Source of the DNA: Utricularia gibba
Lineage: Eukaryota; Streptophyta; Magnoliopsida; Lamiales; Lentibulariaceae
Reading direction: 5' to 3'
DNA length: 64,000 nucleotides
Assembly (NCBI GenBank): GCA_002189035.1
Contig: CM007992.1
Location: 2,728,001 to 2,792,000, forward strand
Shown here: one piece after another, positions 35,090 through 57,844 of the stretch
Position numbering within the stretch: the stretch's first letter is position 1
Layout of the letters: each line of letters starts with the position of its first letter
The notes under the pieces: model-generated
Told to the model about the DNA's origin: nothing
Seen by the model: the letters and a program-made list of their open reading frames with translations, nothing else
The model's database searches: none
Position numbers and translations under genes: made by a program

Positions 35090-35094
35090 AGAAG
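35090..35094. repeat. Target-site duplication of the Athila-like element (imperfect)
   Basis: AGAAG at 35090-35094 and AGGAG at 38401-38405 flank the element with one mismatch of five. Confidence 0.55.
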
Positions 35095-35166
35095 TGATAA
35101 ACGGAAATTTTAGCATATCGTTGCAATAAAAGCAAACTTCCATATCAAATACATTTATAATCCCTA
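35095..35166 (-). repeat. 3' LTR remnant (terminal 72 bp)
   Basis: About 68 of 72 bases match the corresponding end of the 5' LTR at 36998-37069 (shared AAATTTTAGCATATC and AATAAAAGCAAACTTCC). It is the LTR's terminal end, with the remainder deleted. Confidence 0.85.
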
Positions 35167-36780
35167 ATATACTTCAAAAGATCAATTTCACCTTCCCCTT
35201 CTCTTTTACCTTTGGTTTTGACATACACAACTGCTTCAAATATTTGACACTCTTTGGGATAAGATCAATATACTCCAAAAGAGTCAAGTTCAATTAAGTG
35301 TTTCCCAATGCTTTCAACATTTTTTCTTTCTCAGTTTGCTCTTCTTTTGGCTTCAGCTTTCCTGGAAAAGAAGGCTGGGTCACCTTCATCGTGACAAGTT
35401 CTGGTAATATTTCAACTTCATCCTCACTCTATACAACAACTTCGTACTCCTCTGTCTCGTTCTCCTTAGTCTCAGTCTGGACTAATTCTCGTCCAGGCTA
35501 CTCATTTTCGCTCCTAAGTGTCATGGCACTGATGTTCGGCCCTCCACTGGAATTTGGATTTCGCTTGGGTCGAGATGGCAGACTCTCTTTCTGTTTCATG
35601 TCTCCAAGCTCTGCTGCCAACTGACTCACTTGAACCTTCAAATTCTGGATTGCTTGTTGATTTTCAGCTTGATTCTTGATTGATTGCACCATGAAAGTCT
35701 TCACCATTTCTTCCAATGAATTTCCAGAATTCAGTCCATCATTTCCTTGATTTGAGGCTTGAAATGGCTGCTGGGTGTGTTGATTTTGCCTTCGAAATGG
35801 AGGTGCCTGATAAGATCTTTACTCCTGAAAATTTTGCTGCCCCATGGTTGAGCTTTTTCCTTTGTAAGCATTTTCGTTGTTGCTCCAACGAAAATTTGGA
35901 TGATCCCTCCAGCCTGGGTTGTAAGTATTTGAATATGAATCATATTTCTTCCTCTGTTGAGGCTCCAAATATCCTTTAGCCTTAACATGCTCTTTTTCAA
36001 ATAAATCTGGACACTTGTCCACAACATGCCCTGTTTTGTGACAGTTTCTACATGGCATGTTCTTAGCCTAGAATAAGAATAGCTCCTTCATCATTTCAGA
36101 CATAGCAGCAACATTTTTCGTGAGTTCATTCTCTGAAATCCTAGACTTACCCTCCACTTCGTATACTCTCTTGTTTAAGGCTTGCTTCCAGATAATGTCT
36201 CGAATGCTCAGCCAACTCCTCAAGCAAGGAAAGAGCTTCGGTTGGTGTCTTTTTCCTTAAAAATCATCCCACCGCCAAATCTACCATGGCTCGGTCAGTG
36301 CATAGCAACCCATCATAGAAATACTTGACCAAAGCATTGGTCTGAAAACCATGGTGTGGGTAGGAACCCAAAAGATGATTAAATCTCTCCCAATATTCGT
36401 GCAATGATTCTCCACTCATTTGTTCAACATCACTAATTTCTTTTCTAATACCTTCAGCCTTGGAAGCTGGAAAATATTTGCTCAAAAACACTTTCTTCAT
36501 TCTAGCCCAATCAGTTATGCTTCTAGGCCTTAGTGAGTTAAACCACGTTTTGGCTCCTCTTACCAAAGTAAACTGGAAAGCTCTCAAACAAATTGAATCT
36601 TCAGTCATTCCAGCTCCCTTGAATGATGTGCATATTGCTATTACGTTGTCAAGATGCTCACGGGGTTCTCTCCAATTTTTCCATAAAATTTGGGCAAAAA
36701 GTTGATCATCGCCGGCTTCAGCTCATTTGCTCCATCCTCTGAAAATCTGATACATAGACCCCTGTAAGTATGATCAGCAA
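35167..36780 (-). pseudogene. Athila-like gag
   Basis: Minus-strand segments read LRAFQFTLVRGAKTWFNSLR, MKKVFLSKYFPASKAEGIRK and SGESLHEYWERFNHLLGSYP (36264-36608), the retrotransposon gag core. A CCHC zinc knuckle follows (CRNCHKTGHVVDKC, 36014-36055). An Athila-type gag tail has QVSQLAAELGDMKQKESLPS and NISAMTLRSENE (35498-35716). A few stops interrupt the frame. The coding sequence ends near 35170 at the deletion junction. Confidence 0.8.
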
Positions 36781-36976
36781 TATCTAATTCGTTCAAGGTC
36801 TTCTAAGGCTCTACCATTCTGAAATTATTGTTAGTCTCGGGTGGGAGCTGTCTCAATCTAGTTGCTTCCCTAACTCTAAACCTATTCTTGCTGATAGCTC
36901 TCTCAATTTCTGGAAGGAAAGTGAGATTACTTGCACCAGATGCATCAACTAAAAACACAAAACAATTAAACACCGC

Positions 36977-36994
36977 TCCCCGGCAACGGCGCCA
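36977..36994 (-). other. Primer-binding site, tRNA-Asp type
   Basis: The minus strand reads TGGCGCCGTTGCCGGGGA three bases after the LTR end. It is complementary to the 3' end of plant tRNA-Asp and is the site used by Athila elements. Confidence 0.88.
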
Positions 36995-36997
36995 ATT

Positions 36998-38400
36998 TGA
37001 TAAACGTAAATTTTAGCATATCCTTGCAATAAAAGCAAACTTCCGTATCAAATACATTTATAATCTCTAGTCCTAACAAAATACAAATTAATCACAAAGT
37101 GTACAATGAAATTCGGGGTCGATCACAAGGAGCTTGTGCTTGTCATGTATTTTAACAGATGCAGAATTCAAAGTAATGGTAAATTTTCGTCTAAGCTCAG
37201 ACCAACAGTGGTAAACAAGTTCGGTAAACAAGATCAGTAAACAATATCAGATCTTAACGCTAAGGTAACATGTACTAGTTCTAACTCAAAATAATACTAA
37301 GATGCCTTAAGGATCTACAGGTAGTGTGGTGCCAAAATTCCTAATTTAATCTGTCATGTTCCTACACTCACAACTTCAAATAACCTAAGTCTACCCAGGT
37401 CATTCATCATATTTTCGGCCAAGCTAGTCCTCCATATCATCACCAACCTTGCAATTAGGCTTACCCGCATGCAAAGCATATACATCTAGGTCTGCCCGGT
37501 TCTACTGGTTCTACCCCGAACTAACACCTACTGTTCCTGTCTTGATTTGTTGGCCTACCTCTAAATCAAGCATCTAAGTTGTAAAGTTATTTGTTACCCT
37601 CCTTAGGTCTACCTATGGTTTGATAGAAACAAGGGCTAAGAAACAATGATCAATTTTATTAAAACTCCTAAACCCACACCATCATGCTTCACCTTAAGAT
37701 ATTCCTAGGGTTTAGCTACTCATGCTTTGAAGGTAAAAAGTGATGGCATTAACATAAAACAATGAAAATGTTAAGAACATCGTGCAGAAGTTTGGTGCAG
37801 AAACTAAAGACATCAAAAAACTAAAAGAAAGCAGTAGAGTTCTGGTTTCCGTCTGCCACTGTTCACAGTCCGGAACAGTAGCACTGAACTGGGTCTTGAT
37901 CTTCTTCCTTCAAGCTGGAGGTTCTTCTCCAGAAAAAAAAAATCGATTTTCTTCCTCCTTCTCCTTCAATATTCTTTGTGTTCATGTTGAGGGAGAAACC
38001 CCCTTGTGTGTGTTCTGAAAATTCTGGGTGTCCTTTCCTTTTTGCGACTTCTCTCCTTCTCCTCTTTCTCTTGCCTCCCATTGTCCAATGCAAGTACATT
38101 CTTTAACAAATCTGCTGCTTCTGGCCCTGACTTGCAGACTGTCGCCATAACAGTGTACTCATTGCCCCCACAGCCTAGTGACTTACACGAAATTCAGATT
38201 TTTCCTTGATTCTTGGGTTGCTGCTAAACTCCAAAATCGGGTTAGATATGAGATGGGTTAAATCAAAGGATTTAGCCCACTAATCACACCAAAAATTATA
38301 AATTACATAAAAACATTTAAAAATATAAAATAAACACTTAAACATAATTAAAAATTTATGATTTTTCATATCCTAAAACATGAAAATTTGTGTGTTATCA
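36998..38400 (-). repeat. 5' LTR of the Athila-like element
   Basis: 1403 bp, ends TGATAA...TTATCA on the plus strand (TG...CA). It contains GGTCGATCACAAGGAG near 37117, also seen in the solo LTR at 6575-7886. No coding sequence. Confidence 0.85.
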
Positions 38401-40064
38401 AGGAGCCTCGCATGTTGATGGTCTACTTGTTGGTGCCGCATACTGCTGAAACAACTCTGCATTGAAATTCTCGTATGCTTGGTTCATGTGAACCTATGCA
38501 GGGTCATCATCACTAGGTAGCGGTGAGTGATGTGCCATGAGTGACTGGCTCAATCCAAGCTACTAGCTAAGACCCTCATATGCCTACATTGTTTCTTGAT
38601 CCCCAGCACGAAATCTATCTAGCTGTGCGATCTGAAAACAAACAAGATATTAGAAATAAGTTTGCACGATCTAACTCATATTTGCACAAAGGAGTATTTT
38701 ACCGCATAAGCTATCGGCTCTGTCTCCACCTCGATATCGACTCTCGTCTTCTTCCAAGATACAACAACGCGCACGGCCTATACCAAGTCATGTACGCCGC
38801 CTTAGACACTGTAGGGATGTCATGCATCTGGAGAATGTGAGTGTGCCTAGATGCCCACAAAGCTATACGTGCAACATGCTCCAACGTCCAATCAGTATCG
38901 TAGGAGTCTTTGGTAAACTTATGTTCTGCAGGATATCGATCTGGAGGGAGTGGAATAACACAGCCACATCCAAACTAACGAGAAACTCAATCAGAGCAAT
39001 GGGGCTCCACTTGAGATGCATATATCATCGGACCGGCATACTGCCAAAGCATACGATCACATTCTGGAACACACAGTAAATGTATATCCTCATAAGGAGT
39101 TCACTCAAACTGTCCGAAAAACAATGAAATGTGTGTCATGACAATATACACAGTTCAATGAAAAATAAATTTATATGATAACAACGTACCTCGTCATCCC
39201 CGCAAACCAAATCAAGTGTGTCATGGATTGGCTCTAACTTGTGGGAGACCACATTTGAGTCTTGAGCCAACCTTTGAACCTCCAACAATGAAGGTGTCTA
39301 AAAGCCAGTCATAATGAATTGTGAATCACCAACAATGAAGGTCTCCTTGGGCTCCCATCCAAACTATTCAACACATAGTTCGCATTTTGTGCAAGTGCGA
39401 ACCATCGATATACCGTCAATACGAAGACCCCACAACATAGAAACATCTTGGAGTGTGATCGTGGCCTCTCCACAAGGTAAGAAGAAGGTGTGCATCTCTT
39501 GACGCCATATCTCTACTAAAGCTGTGAGTAAATTGGGGTCTGGTTCTATTCATAATGTCTTAAGAATTCCATAAAAACCCCAATCATCGAGATATTTCAC
39601 AGTCCTCTCCACCCATGATCTGCCTGTCAAGAATTTGTAGGTGTGTTTGAATTGCATCGTTTTACGGTATGATCTATGTAATAGACCATAAGTAATGTGC
39701 TGCTGTTACATATCCAACAGGCTCGGATCCTCATGACCATAAACTCTTAAACGTGAGTATATGTCAATCTACAAAAAAAAACATTATATATTTAATAAGA
39801 AATAATATAATAAATTAAATATATTAGTCAATAATAAAACAATAATAAAAACATATTATTCATAAAAAAATCTTACGTCAATGTACAAAAAAAAATTAAA
39901 AACAAATTGATAAATATCATATATGTAATAAAAAAATTATGACAAATTAATAAACAAAATAATTAATTCAAAAAATTAAAATGTCAAAACTTACGAATAT
40001 AAAAAAATATAAAAAAATATAATAATTTTACCCTTGTAATCAAAATGTTTTTTTATCACAATTT

Positions 40065-40400
40065 TACACTTGTAAGATATGAAGAACGATGAGGGTATTT
40101 ATAAGGAGAATGTAATAATAGTATGAGTAAGCATGCTTGGGGAATGGGAGGGGAGCGTGGGCCATCATTGATGGTGCTACGCACCAAGGCACCATCAATG
40201 ATGGTGTGATTCTGTGTGGACTCAGAGGCACCATCATTGATGGTGTTCTCCAGCATACAGTTTTAAAGTACTATCATTAGTGGCATGTATTTCTAAAGTG
40301 GCATCAATGATAGCGTGATAGACAAAACGCTATTACTAATCGCGTATATTATTATTAATATATTATATTTATTAATCAATATTATTTATATTAATTTTTC
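40065..40400. repeat. Right terminal inverted repeat of the MULE, with amplified palindromes
   Basis: About 336 bp, pairing with 32067-32260 but longer. It holds repeated copies of a palindrome (CACCATCAATGATGGTG and variants near 40160, 40189, 40230, 40272 and 40302), whereas the left arm has one. A minus-strand TATA-like CTTATAAATAC at 40095-40105 would face the PMD gene. Confidence 0.8.
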
Positions 40401-40411
40401 TTGAGTATGAT
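40401..40411. repeat. Right 11-bp target-site duplication of the MULE
   Basis: TTGAGTATGAT, identical to 32056-32066. Confidence 0.88.
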
Positions 40412-41579
40412 AAGTAGCTTTTAGAATATGTTCTAACTTGTTAACTTTACTTCTTAAAAAAAGTAGAAGTAAAAATAAATAAGAATAATGCATGATTCTA
40501 CTAACTACTTCTAACTTTTTAATTAAAATTATGTTCTGAAAAAACTTTTGAAATCTTTTATTTTTCAAAAATAAAAATAATTTTGTTCTAAAACATATTT
40601 CTATAAAAAAAATACTTTTGAAATTGTACTACAAAAATTATTTTGAAAAAAGCAAGTAATAATTTAATTTTACTTCTTATTTCTACCTTTCTAAAATAAT
40701 TTTAAAAAATAAAAATAATTTCTAAAATTTTTTTAGAACATTACATAATTCTACTTCTTGCAAAATTTATTAAATATGAGAAGTAACTTACTTATTATTT
40801 CTAATTCTCATTGTAAATTTATAAGATTATACTTCATTACAAAAATATATTTAATATTTTATCCTATTTCCAATAATTCTCTTCCCTTGACAATGCTTTA
40901 AGGTTTAGGAATCACATACCTAATTGAGATTTCAATCTTGAAAATTGAACAATATGCTTCTTAGTAGTGACATTTGTTAGAGGTTCTTTGAAATTCGGAA
41001 GATAATAGCTATATTTTTGTTACTCCAATTCTATTTCATTTTTTCAATCGTAATCTTAATGAGGTTTTGAATTGGAATCCTTGCTTTTTAATCAGGCTAG
41101 AGAGAAAGTGGTGAATTATGGCTGAGTTTTTTTTTTAAATTGCATTTAAGGTTGCTACTTTTGTTTTCATTCTTCTTATTTTTCTTAATTAGGTTTTACA
41201 TTTATTTTGGAAAAGTACATATCTTGTTAGTCTTAGGATAGAATGTGATTTTAAATTGGAAACTTGTTGTATCAAGTACGTTGTACTACGTTGTAAAAGA
41301 CTGTTTTTTTCATGTATATATCTAATGAATATATAAATAATGTATATGACTTCTTGAAATTTGCTTTCAAAAAAAATTTCTGGGTTGTAATTTTACATTG
41401 TGGGATATTGCAAAAAATAACAAATAGTGTGACTTTTATGACTTCTTCTACGATTAATACTGTTGTAATTGTTTCTACATTAATTTATTTTCTTGTGTTA
41501 CTCCATTAATATGGATATTTCTTTAGCTGATTCTAACATATTTCCTTAATTTTTTCCTTTGTTTTGGTTTTGTAACGTA

Positions 41580-42490
41580 GTCATGGATAAGGGGGAAAAA
41601 GTGATGGAGATAATGATATTAACCAAAAAGATAGTATAAAATGAGAGCAGATTCCACAACTTTTTTTTTATTTCTCGAGATTTGCATGGCTGAGGTTTAT
41701 GGTGGGAATCAATCTACTACCTCATTCAACAAGATTGGTTGATTGAATATTCTCAACAAATTAATTAGCCAAATGGGAGATGAGTATTCAATGAAACAAA
41801 TCAAGAATAAATGGTGTGATCTTCAAGCATTGTGAACTTTGTGGATTCGACTTATGAATTGGATTGATATAGGTTGGGATATAACAAAAGACATGATACT
41901 TGCTAGTGATGAATGGTGGACAGAAATGCTTGTGGTAATTTATTCTTTAAGTTTGTTCATTCTATTTTCATGACCTAGATTATTGATTCTAATAGTATTT
42001 AATGTCTTCTATGTTGATTATTTGGTTATTGTTGTTTGGTTTTCTTGTTTGTAGGAGAATAACGAAGCTAAAAAGTTTTGAGATGGAGGATAACATTTTT
42101 TATTAGATATATGAACTTGTGGTTAATGACTTTGGTATACCACCTTCAATCTAGAGTATTACTTGTATATTTGATAATAGTCTATGAAAAGAACAACCAA
42201 GGAAACAAAAGAGTGGAAAGGGAAGTAACTTAGACATTATCGCAAATTTGATCTAGTAGATTGTTGAAAATAATGGAGGTCGGTTAATGAAGGATGATCC
42301 ATGACCTATAGAAGAGTGCGTTAAACTTTTGGATAATACCAAAGGGATCATTGGTAGTGATGCTTTATGGTGCAAGGGAATGCACCTCTGTGCCAAGATA
42401 GTGGAATCGTATTTTTTTAGCCACTGACATTGATCATGAACACACAGCATATTTGAAGAGTCACATGAGCACTTCCTAATCCTTAAACTA
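41580..42490 (+). pseudogene. Myb/SANT-like DNA-binding domain ORF, copy 1
   Basis: With several stops the plus strand reads TTSFNKIG, LNILNKLISQMGDEYSMKQI, KNKWCDLQAL, DITKDMILASDEWWTEMLV and, after an intron (about 41936-42055, GTAATT...TTGTAG), ENNEAKKF. This is the plant Myb/SANT-like domain (Myb_DNA-bind_3, often annotated as L10-interacting MYB), a family related to PIF/Harbinger ORF1 proteins. A C-terminal region follows (ECVKLLDNTKGIIGSDALWC-like). It is not functional. Confidence 0.65.
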
Positions 42491-43976
42491 CTTTCGATCT
42501 ATGGATGTTAGATCAAATACTAATTCACCACATAAGATTTGATGTTGTTATAATTTAGGACTAATGTGACATGTTTATTATGGATGAGTTGATAAACTCA
42601 ATCTGTAATGATCTGTGGAATATCTACCATGATCAAGATAACTCATAAAATAAAAAATATTCATTATAATTAATGTATTTTGATTGTGGTTTTCATTCAA
42701 GCAAAGAATTTATTTGTAATTTTTATTCTTCAACTTTAATATATTTATATATTTTATGTTGGACGATTTATTTGAATCAACTATATTCTTATTCTCATTT
42801 AATTTTTGTACTATCAATATTGATCTTATTTCATAAATGGATAAAAATGATAATTTATTTTTAATAGAAGTATAGATTTGAAATTTGACATAAAAGTGAG
42901 AATTAAAAATTAATACAAGAATTGAAACATCTTTTATAACTTTTCACAAAATAACTTCTCATTTCTACTTCTTTTTTTAACTTATACTTCTTATGAAGTA
43001 GAAGTTATGTTTTGAAAAGTAGGTTAAAACATGCCCTTAGTTACTTTGAACTTTTTATTTCTACTTCTTCATTGTAAATTTACATGTTTATCTCTTAAAA
43101 CAAAAATATATTCATTTATCATGTTCTTTTTATTAATTCTCTTTAAGACATCTGTATTTTGCTTTGTTATTCATCTCACACCCAAGTGCAATATCAGTCT
43201 CCAAATTTGAAGAATGGACTTCTTAAATGTGACATTGTAAAGGATGTTTTTCGGAATTCCAAAAATAAAATCTTTACATAATAAAATTAATATAACATAA
43301 TTTAATAAATTAGTAAGGATTAATTACATAAATCAAAATATTATTAATTTGCATAAATGTTATTGGTTATAGTTTAACCTACACCCATATTCAATTTCCC
43401 CCTTCCAATCCAAAACTAAATACGAGTGTGAGTTACAATTTAATTGACATCCATGTGGTATCGGGAGACCTGTGCATATTTATTAAAGACACACATGTCT
43501 GTGTGTATAAACTATGTGCATGTGTGTATGATAAAGCCATGCAAGCTTGGTTTTTGCATCCGATTCAAATAACACATAAGGACTAATTGATAATACAAAT
43601 TTAAAATAAAAAAAATATGCAAACGATCCAAACAATACACTCAATTTAAATAACACATAATAATCAAACGGCTTTTTTCCAACAATGTTCATCTCACACA
43701 CAAATACAATATTAGTCTTCAGATTCGAAGAATGAGCTTTTTAGGTGTGACATTATGCTAAGTATTTTTTGAAATTTCAAAGGTAAAAAGCTTTATTGCA
43801 TTGTATATTATTCCACTATGTGTGTCTTAGATGAATCAGATGTCAAAATCAAATCTTTGGGTTTTTTTATGTTCTACTACTTCGGATCTATTATCTTGTA
43901 TAAGTTTTTCATTTAATGGATTTTTAGTTTTATTTATTGAGGCTTTCCATTTGCTACTATTACTTTGTAATGTAGT

Positions 43977-45020
43977 GATGGATAAAGGGAAAAAATATTG
44001 GAGTTAGTGAATTGAACCAAAAGCATAGTGAAAAATGGGAGTAGATTCTTGAATGAGTTTCGTTGTTTCTTGAGGATTTTTCTAGCTAAAGTTTATTGTG
44101 GGAATTGACCTATTACCTCATTCAACAAAAATGAGTTGATTGAATATTCTCCATAAATTAATTAGCCATAAGGGATATAAGTATTTAATGAAGAAAATAA
44201 AAAATAAGTAGGGTGATCTTTGAGCATTGTCGACTTTCTGAATTCAGCTTGTAGATTGAACCAGCATAAGTTGGGGTATGAAGAAAAATACAATATTTTC
44301 TGATGATGAATGGTAGGTAAAAAGGATTGCACCAATTTATTTCTTTCAGTTTGTTCATTCCATTTTTACGACCTATATTCTTAGTTCCAGTAGTATTTGG
44401 CTTTTATGGTAATTATTTGGTTTTAGTTGTTTTTTTTTCTTATTTTTAGGAGAATAAGAATGTTAAAAAGTTTATTGATGAATCACTGCCATATAAAGAA
44501 CTCATGAAAGAGCTCTTTAATGATATCATTGACACTAATCAAAATAGCTACACATGTTTTGGAATTATACCATTGGCAATGGATGATGAAGTTGAATATA
44601 TCTTTGAGATAAAAGATAATACTTTTGATTAGACCTATGAACTTGTAGTTAATGACTTTAAAACACCACCTTTAAGTTAGAGTGTTATTCGTATATCTAA
44701 TAATGGTCTAAGAAAATAACAACCAAACAAATGAAAAAGTAGAAAGGAAAGTGTCAAATATTATCACCAAGTCAATTAAGCAGTTGCTAAACATAATGCA
44801 CGTTCGTTAATGAAGAATAATCTATAACTTATGGAAGAATGTGTCAAGGTTTTAAATAATACATAGGAGATCATTAATGGTAATGCTATATGATGCAAGG
44901 GACTGCATATCTTCACTAAGATAGTTAAACATCGTATATTTTTAGACATCAACATTGATGAAAAACACATAATATATCTAAAGAGTCACATGAACACTTC
45001 ATGATCCTCAAACTACTCTC
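43977..45020 (+). pseudogene. Myb/SANT-like DNA-binding domain ORF, copy 2
   Basis: Homologous to copy 1 over its whole length with the intron at the same place. After the intron it reads ENKNVKKFIDESLPYKELMK, then ELFNDIIDTNQNSYTCFG and, further on, KHRIFLDININDE. More stops and shifts are present in the N-terminal half than in copy 1. The repeated orientation suggests duplication of a larger element. Confidence 0.65.
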
Positions 45021-45552
45021 GATCTATAGATATTAGATCATAGGAGACTACCACAATCTACATGGTGTAACAATCTTTAAATAATCAAGTAATTAGTGTC
45101 TGATCTTTGCTTATCAATATGCTTAATAACTATAGTAATATAACATACAACTGTTTGGAGATGAATACTACCTTCTAAATAAACAATATAAACTATTAAC
45201 GCAATTTTCCTTTGTTATATTTTCATATATTATTCTTATTATTCGATTGAATTTTAGTAAATATTATTCAATTAATGGATTTCAGTTATCGATTGTTTAT
45301 AATCATTCAAACCAACCAGCCGTTTAAATGGTCCAGGTTCGATTAAGGAGTTGAAATCACAAGAACCGATTAGACTGAACAGTTAGTACCCACCCCCGAC
45401 TCCGACGCTTGCCCAGGCTTGGAAATAGAGCAGCTGCAAGCCACAAGGAGCTTCATCTATGCGACATCACAGGGCACGTTTCTACATGGAGGATAAGCAT
45501 TTGCTAAAGAATGTGTCTGGCGACATAGAGGTTAGGATGAGTTCCCCGGTCC

Positions 45553-56324
<10,772 letters not shown>

Positions 56325-57842
56325 ACTTCTTGTCTACATAGAAGAAACAAAACACCATGATTCACATTCATTCAAGTGGCAAGACCACAAACAAATCTCG
56401 ATCCTCCACAAAACCCAAAAGTACAAACACAGTTTAAGTTTACCTAGGAAACCCCAGGCAGAGAAGGAAGCGGACAGCTGCTACGTACGTCGCAGAATAC
56501 GAAACTAGAGAAACCGCGCAATTTGGGAACTGGGAAGCAGAAGGCAGCTAACACTGGAAACTAGAAAAGGGCGTCTCGTGCGCTGAATTCAATTCACTGG
56601 TATTAAAGAGCTTTTTTCTTTTATATAGCGTTCTTGTGTGTACTTATAACAAACTCAATATTTTAAACCGGCGGTTCACGGCTCATCGACGCACCCGGTT
56701 TAGCATTTTGAACTACGAAATAAATTATGCATTTGTCGATAAAAAAAATTACTTCAATGAATAACCGGAGAAATAGTTTTTAACTTATTTATTTTGAATT
56801 TTGGATGGAATTTTCAAAATTAAATCTTTATAAAAAAAAACTTATATTTCTAAAAAAATATTTCTAATAATTTTTTTATAAAATATGAAAACTAAAAAAA
56901 TAATATAAAAATATTTCTTACTTTACATTTTATAATAATTACTTTAAAGTATTTTATATCAAAATATGTGGTTTTTTTCTTTCAATAAAACTTGTAAAAC
57001 AGTTTGTTAAAGATAAACTTAATTAAGCAGTCGATACTATTAGTCTCCATTGTTTACTTTAATTGCAAAAATAATTCCCACTATTTGTAATATTCAATCC
57101 CACTATTTCATAGTTTAGGTTTGTTGGATTATGAGATTGGGGCAATAATGCTTCCCTTATGCTTAAACACTAAGTATTTTGCTTCATTTTTTTAATTTCG
57201 ACTTTTTATTTTTTAGGTTGAAAATGAATTACCTAGTGAACAACTTTTTTGTCCCAAAGGGTCTTGCGCGGCTCAAAGATAACTGACTCTTTGTCATTAG
57301 ACCCAACAACTATGACCCTTCCTTACTCTTTTTCTTTCCTTCTTATAGGTGAATCGCAGTGTATTTCACTTGATTGATTTTGCTCATATTTGGTTTGAAA
57401 TCGTGATGAAGGAAAGGCATAATGGTGCCAAGTATTTTAATGCACATTCAGCCTTTTTCAAATAGGTTGGTGATATTGTGTAGTTTTTTTGGAAATTTTT
57501 ACATTTTAGTTTCATCAGAAATGACTCAAAATACATGATTTTGATGATGAAATTATTTAAATTATATAATATCATGTTGTATGCAGATAAAGCACGAAAC
57601 TGTGTGATGAAGTGGGCTCGAGGATAGGAATATTATTTAGATTTAGGTATGAGTAAGGCAAGCCCATTTGGACTAGCATAGATTATTTAATTATTTTATT
57701 TGAGATAATTTTTGGGTAAAAAAAAGAGAAATTTATTACAATTAAAAAATAAGAAATTGACAAAACACTCTGTTCTACTTATAAAGACATCCATCATGGT
57801 CATCACCCTCTTAAACAAAAAGGTGGCTCAAGTTTTAGGGAA
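56325..57842. other. PKL 5' flank and intergenic
   Basis: About 56325-56600 is probably the PKL 5' UTR and core promoter. From 56640 the DNA is AT-rich with no recognised feature. Short ORFs here lack domains. Confidence 0.45.
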
Positions 57843-57844
57843 GA

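Larger units (their letters stand above)
35095..38400 (-). mobile_element. Athila-like gypsy retroelement with a large internal deletion
   Basis: On the minus strand: an intact 5' LTR (36998-38400), a primer-binding site, gag, then an abrupt junction to the last ~72 bp of the 3' LTR (35095-35166). The rest of pol and about 1.33 kb of the 3' LTR are missing. Lineage rests on the primer-binding site (tRNA-Asp) and on gag. It lies inside the PMD gene of the MULE, so it is younger than the MULE insertion or at least than the PMD gene. Confidence 0.85.
34898..39775 (-). pseudogene. Plant mobile domain (MAIN/PMD-like) gene, interrupted by an LTR element
   Basis: Coding on the minus strand in two parts: 38401-39775 and the C-terminal end at 34898-35094. 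Motifs include ALVEIWRQEMHTFFLPCGEA, TITLQDVSMLWGLRIDGISM, ECDRMLWQYAGPMIYAS and a TWYRP-like tail, typical of the aminotransferase-like plant mobile domain. At least four in-frame stops occur in 39330-39730. At the insertion point the reading frame rejoins (…CEAP / SSYVRPP…) when the LTR element and one copy of its duplication are ignored, so it was one gene before the insertion. The tail is Pro/Ser/His-rich. Confidence 0.8.
32067..40400. mobile_element. Mutator-like element carrying a plant mobile domain gene
   Basis: The element starts GAAAAAGCAATATAAATAATATT and its other end, inverted, is GAAAAATTAATATAAATAATATT. An identical 11-bp duplication flanks both. It spans 8334 bp, of which 3.3 kb is a later Athila-like insertion (35095-38400). 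It carries a decayed MuDR transposase (+) and, divergent from the right arm, a decayed plant-mobile-domain (PMD) gene (-). PMD-carrying MULEs are known in plants, so the type is established while this copy is not. Both genes are disrupted, so transposition would need a helper. Confidence 0.9.
40412..45552. other. AT-rich intergenic with duplicated Myb/SANT-like blocks
   Basis: Strongly AT-rich. Apart from the two Myb/SANT-like pseudogenes at 41580-42490 and 43977-45020 it holds related non-coding blocks. Sequences around 40790-41060, 43040-43270 and 43690-43870 share CATTGTAAATTTA, AAAAATATATTTA and a GTGACATT motif. The final part (45070-45550) is the PICKLE 3' flank. Confidence 0.5.
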
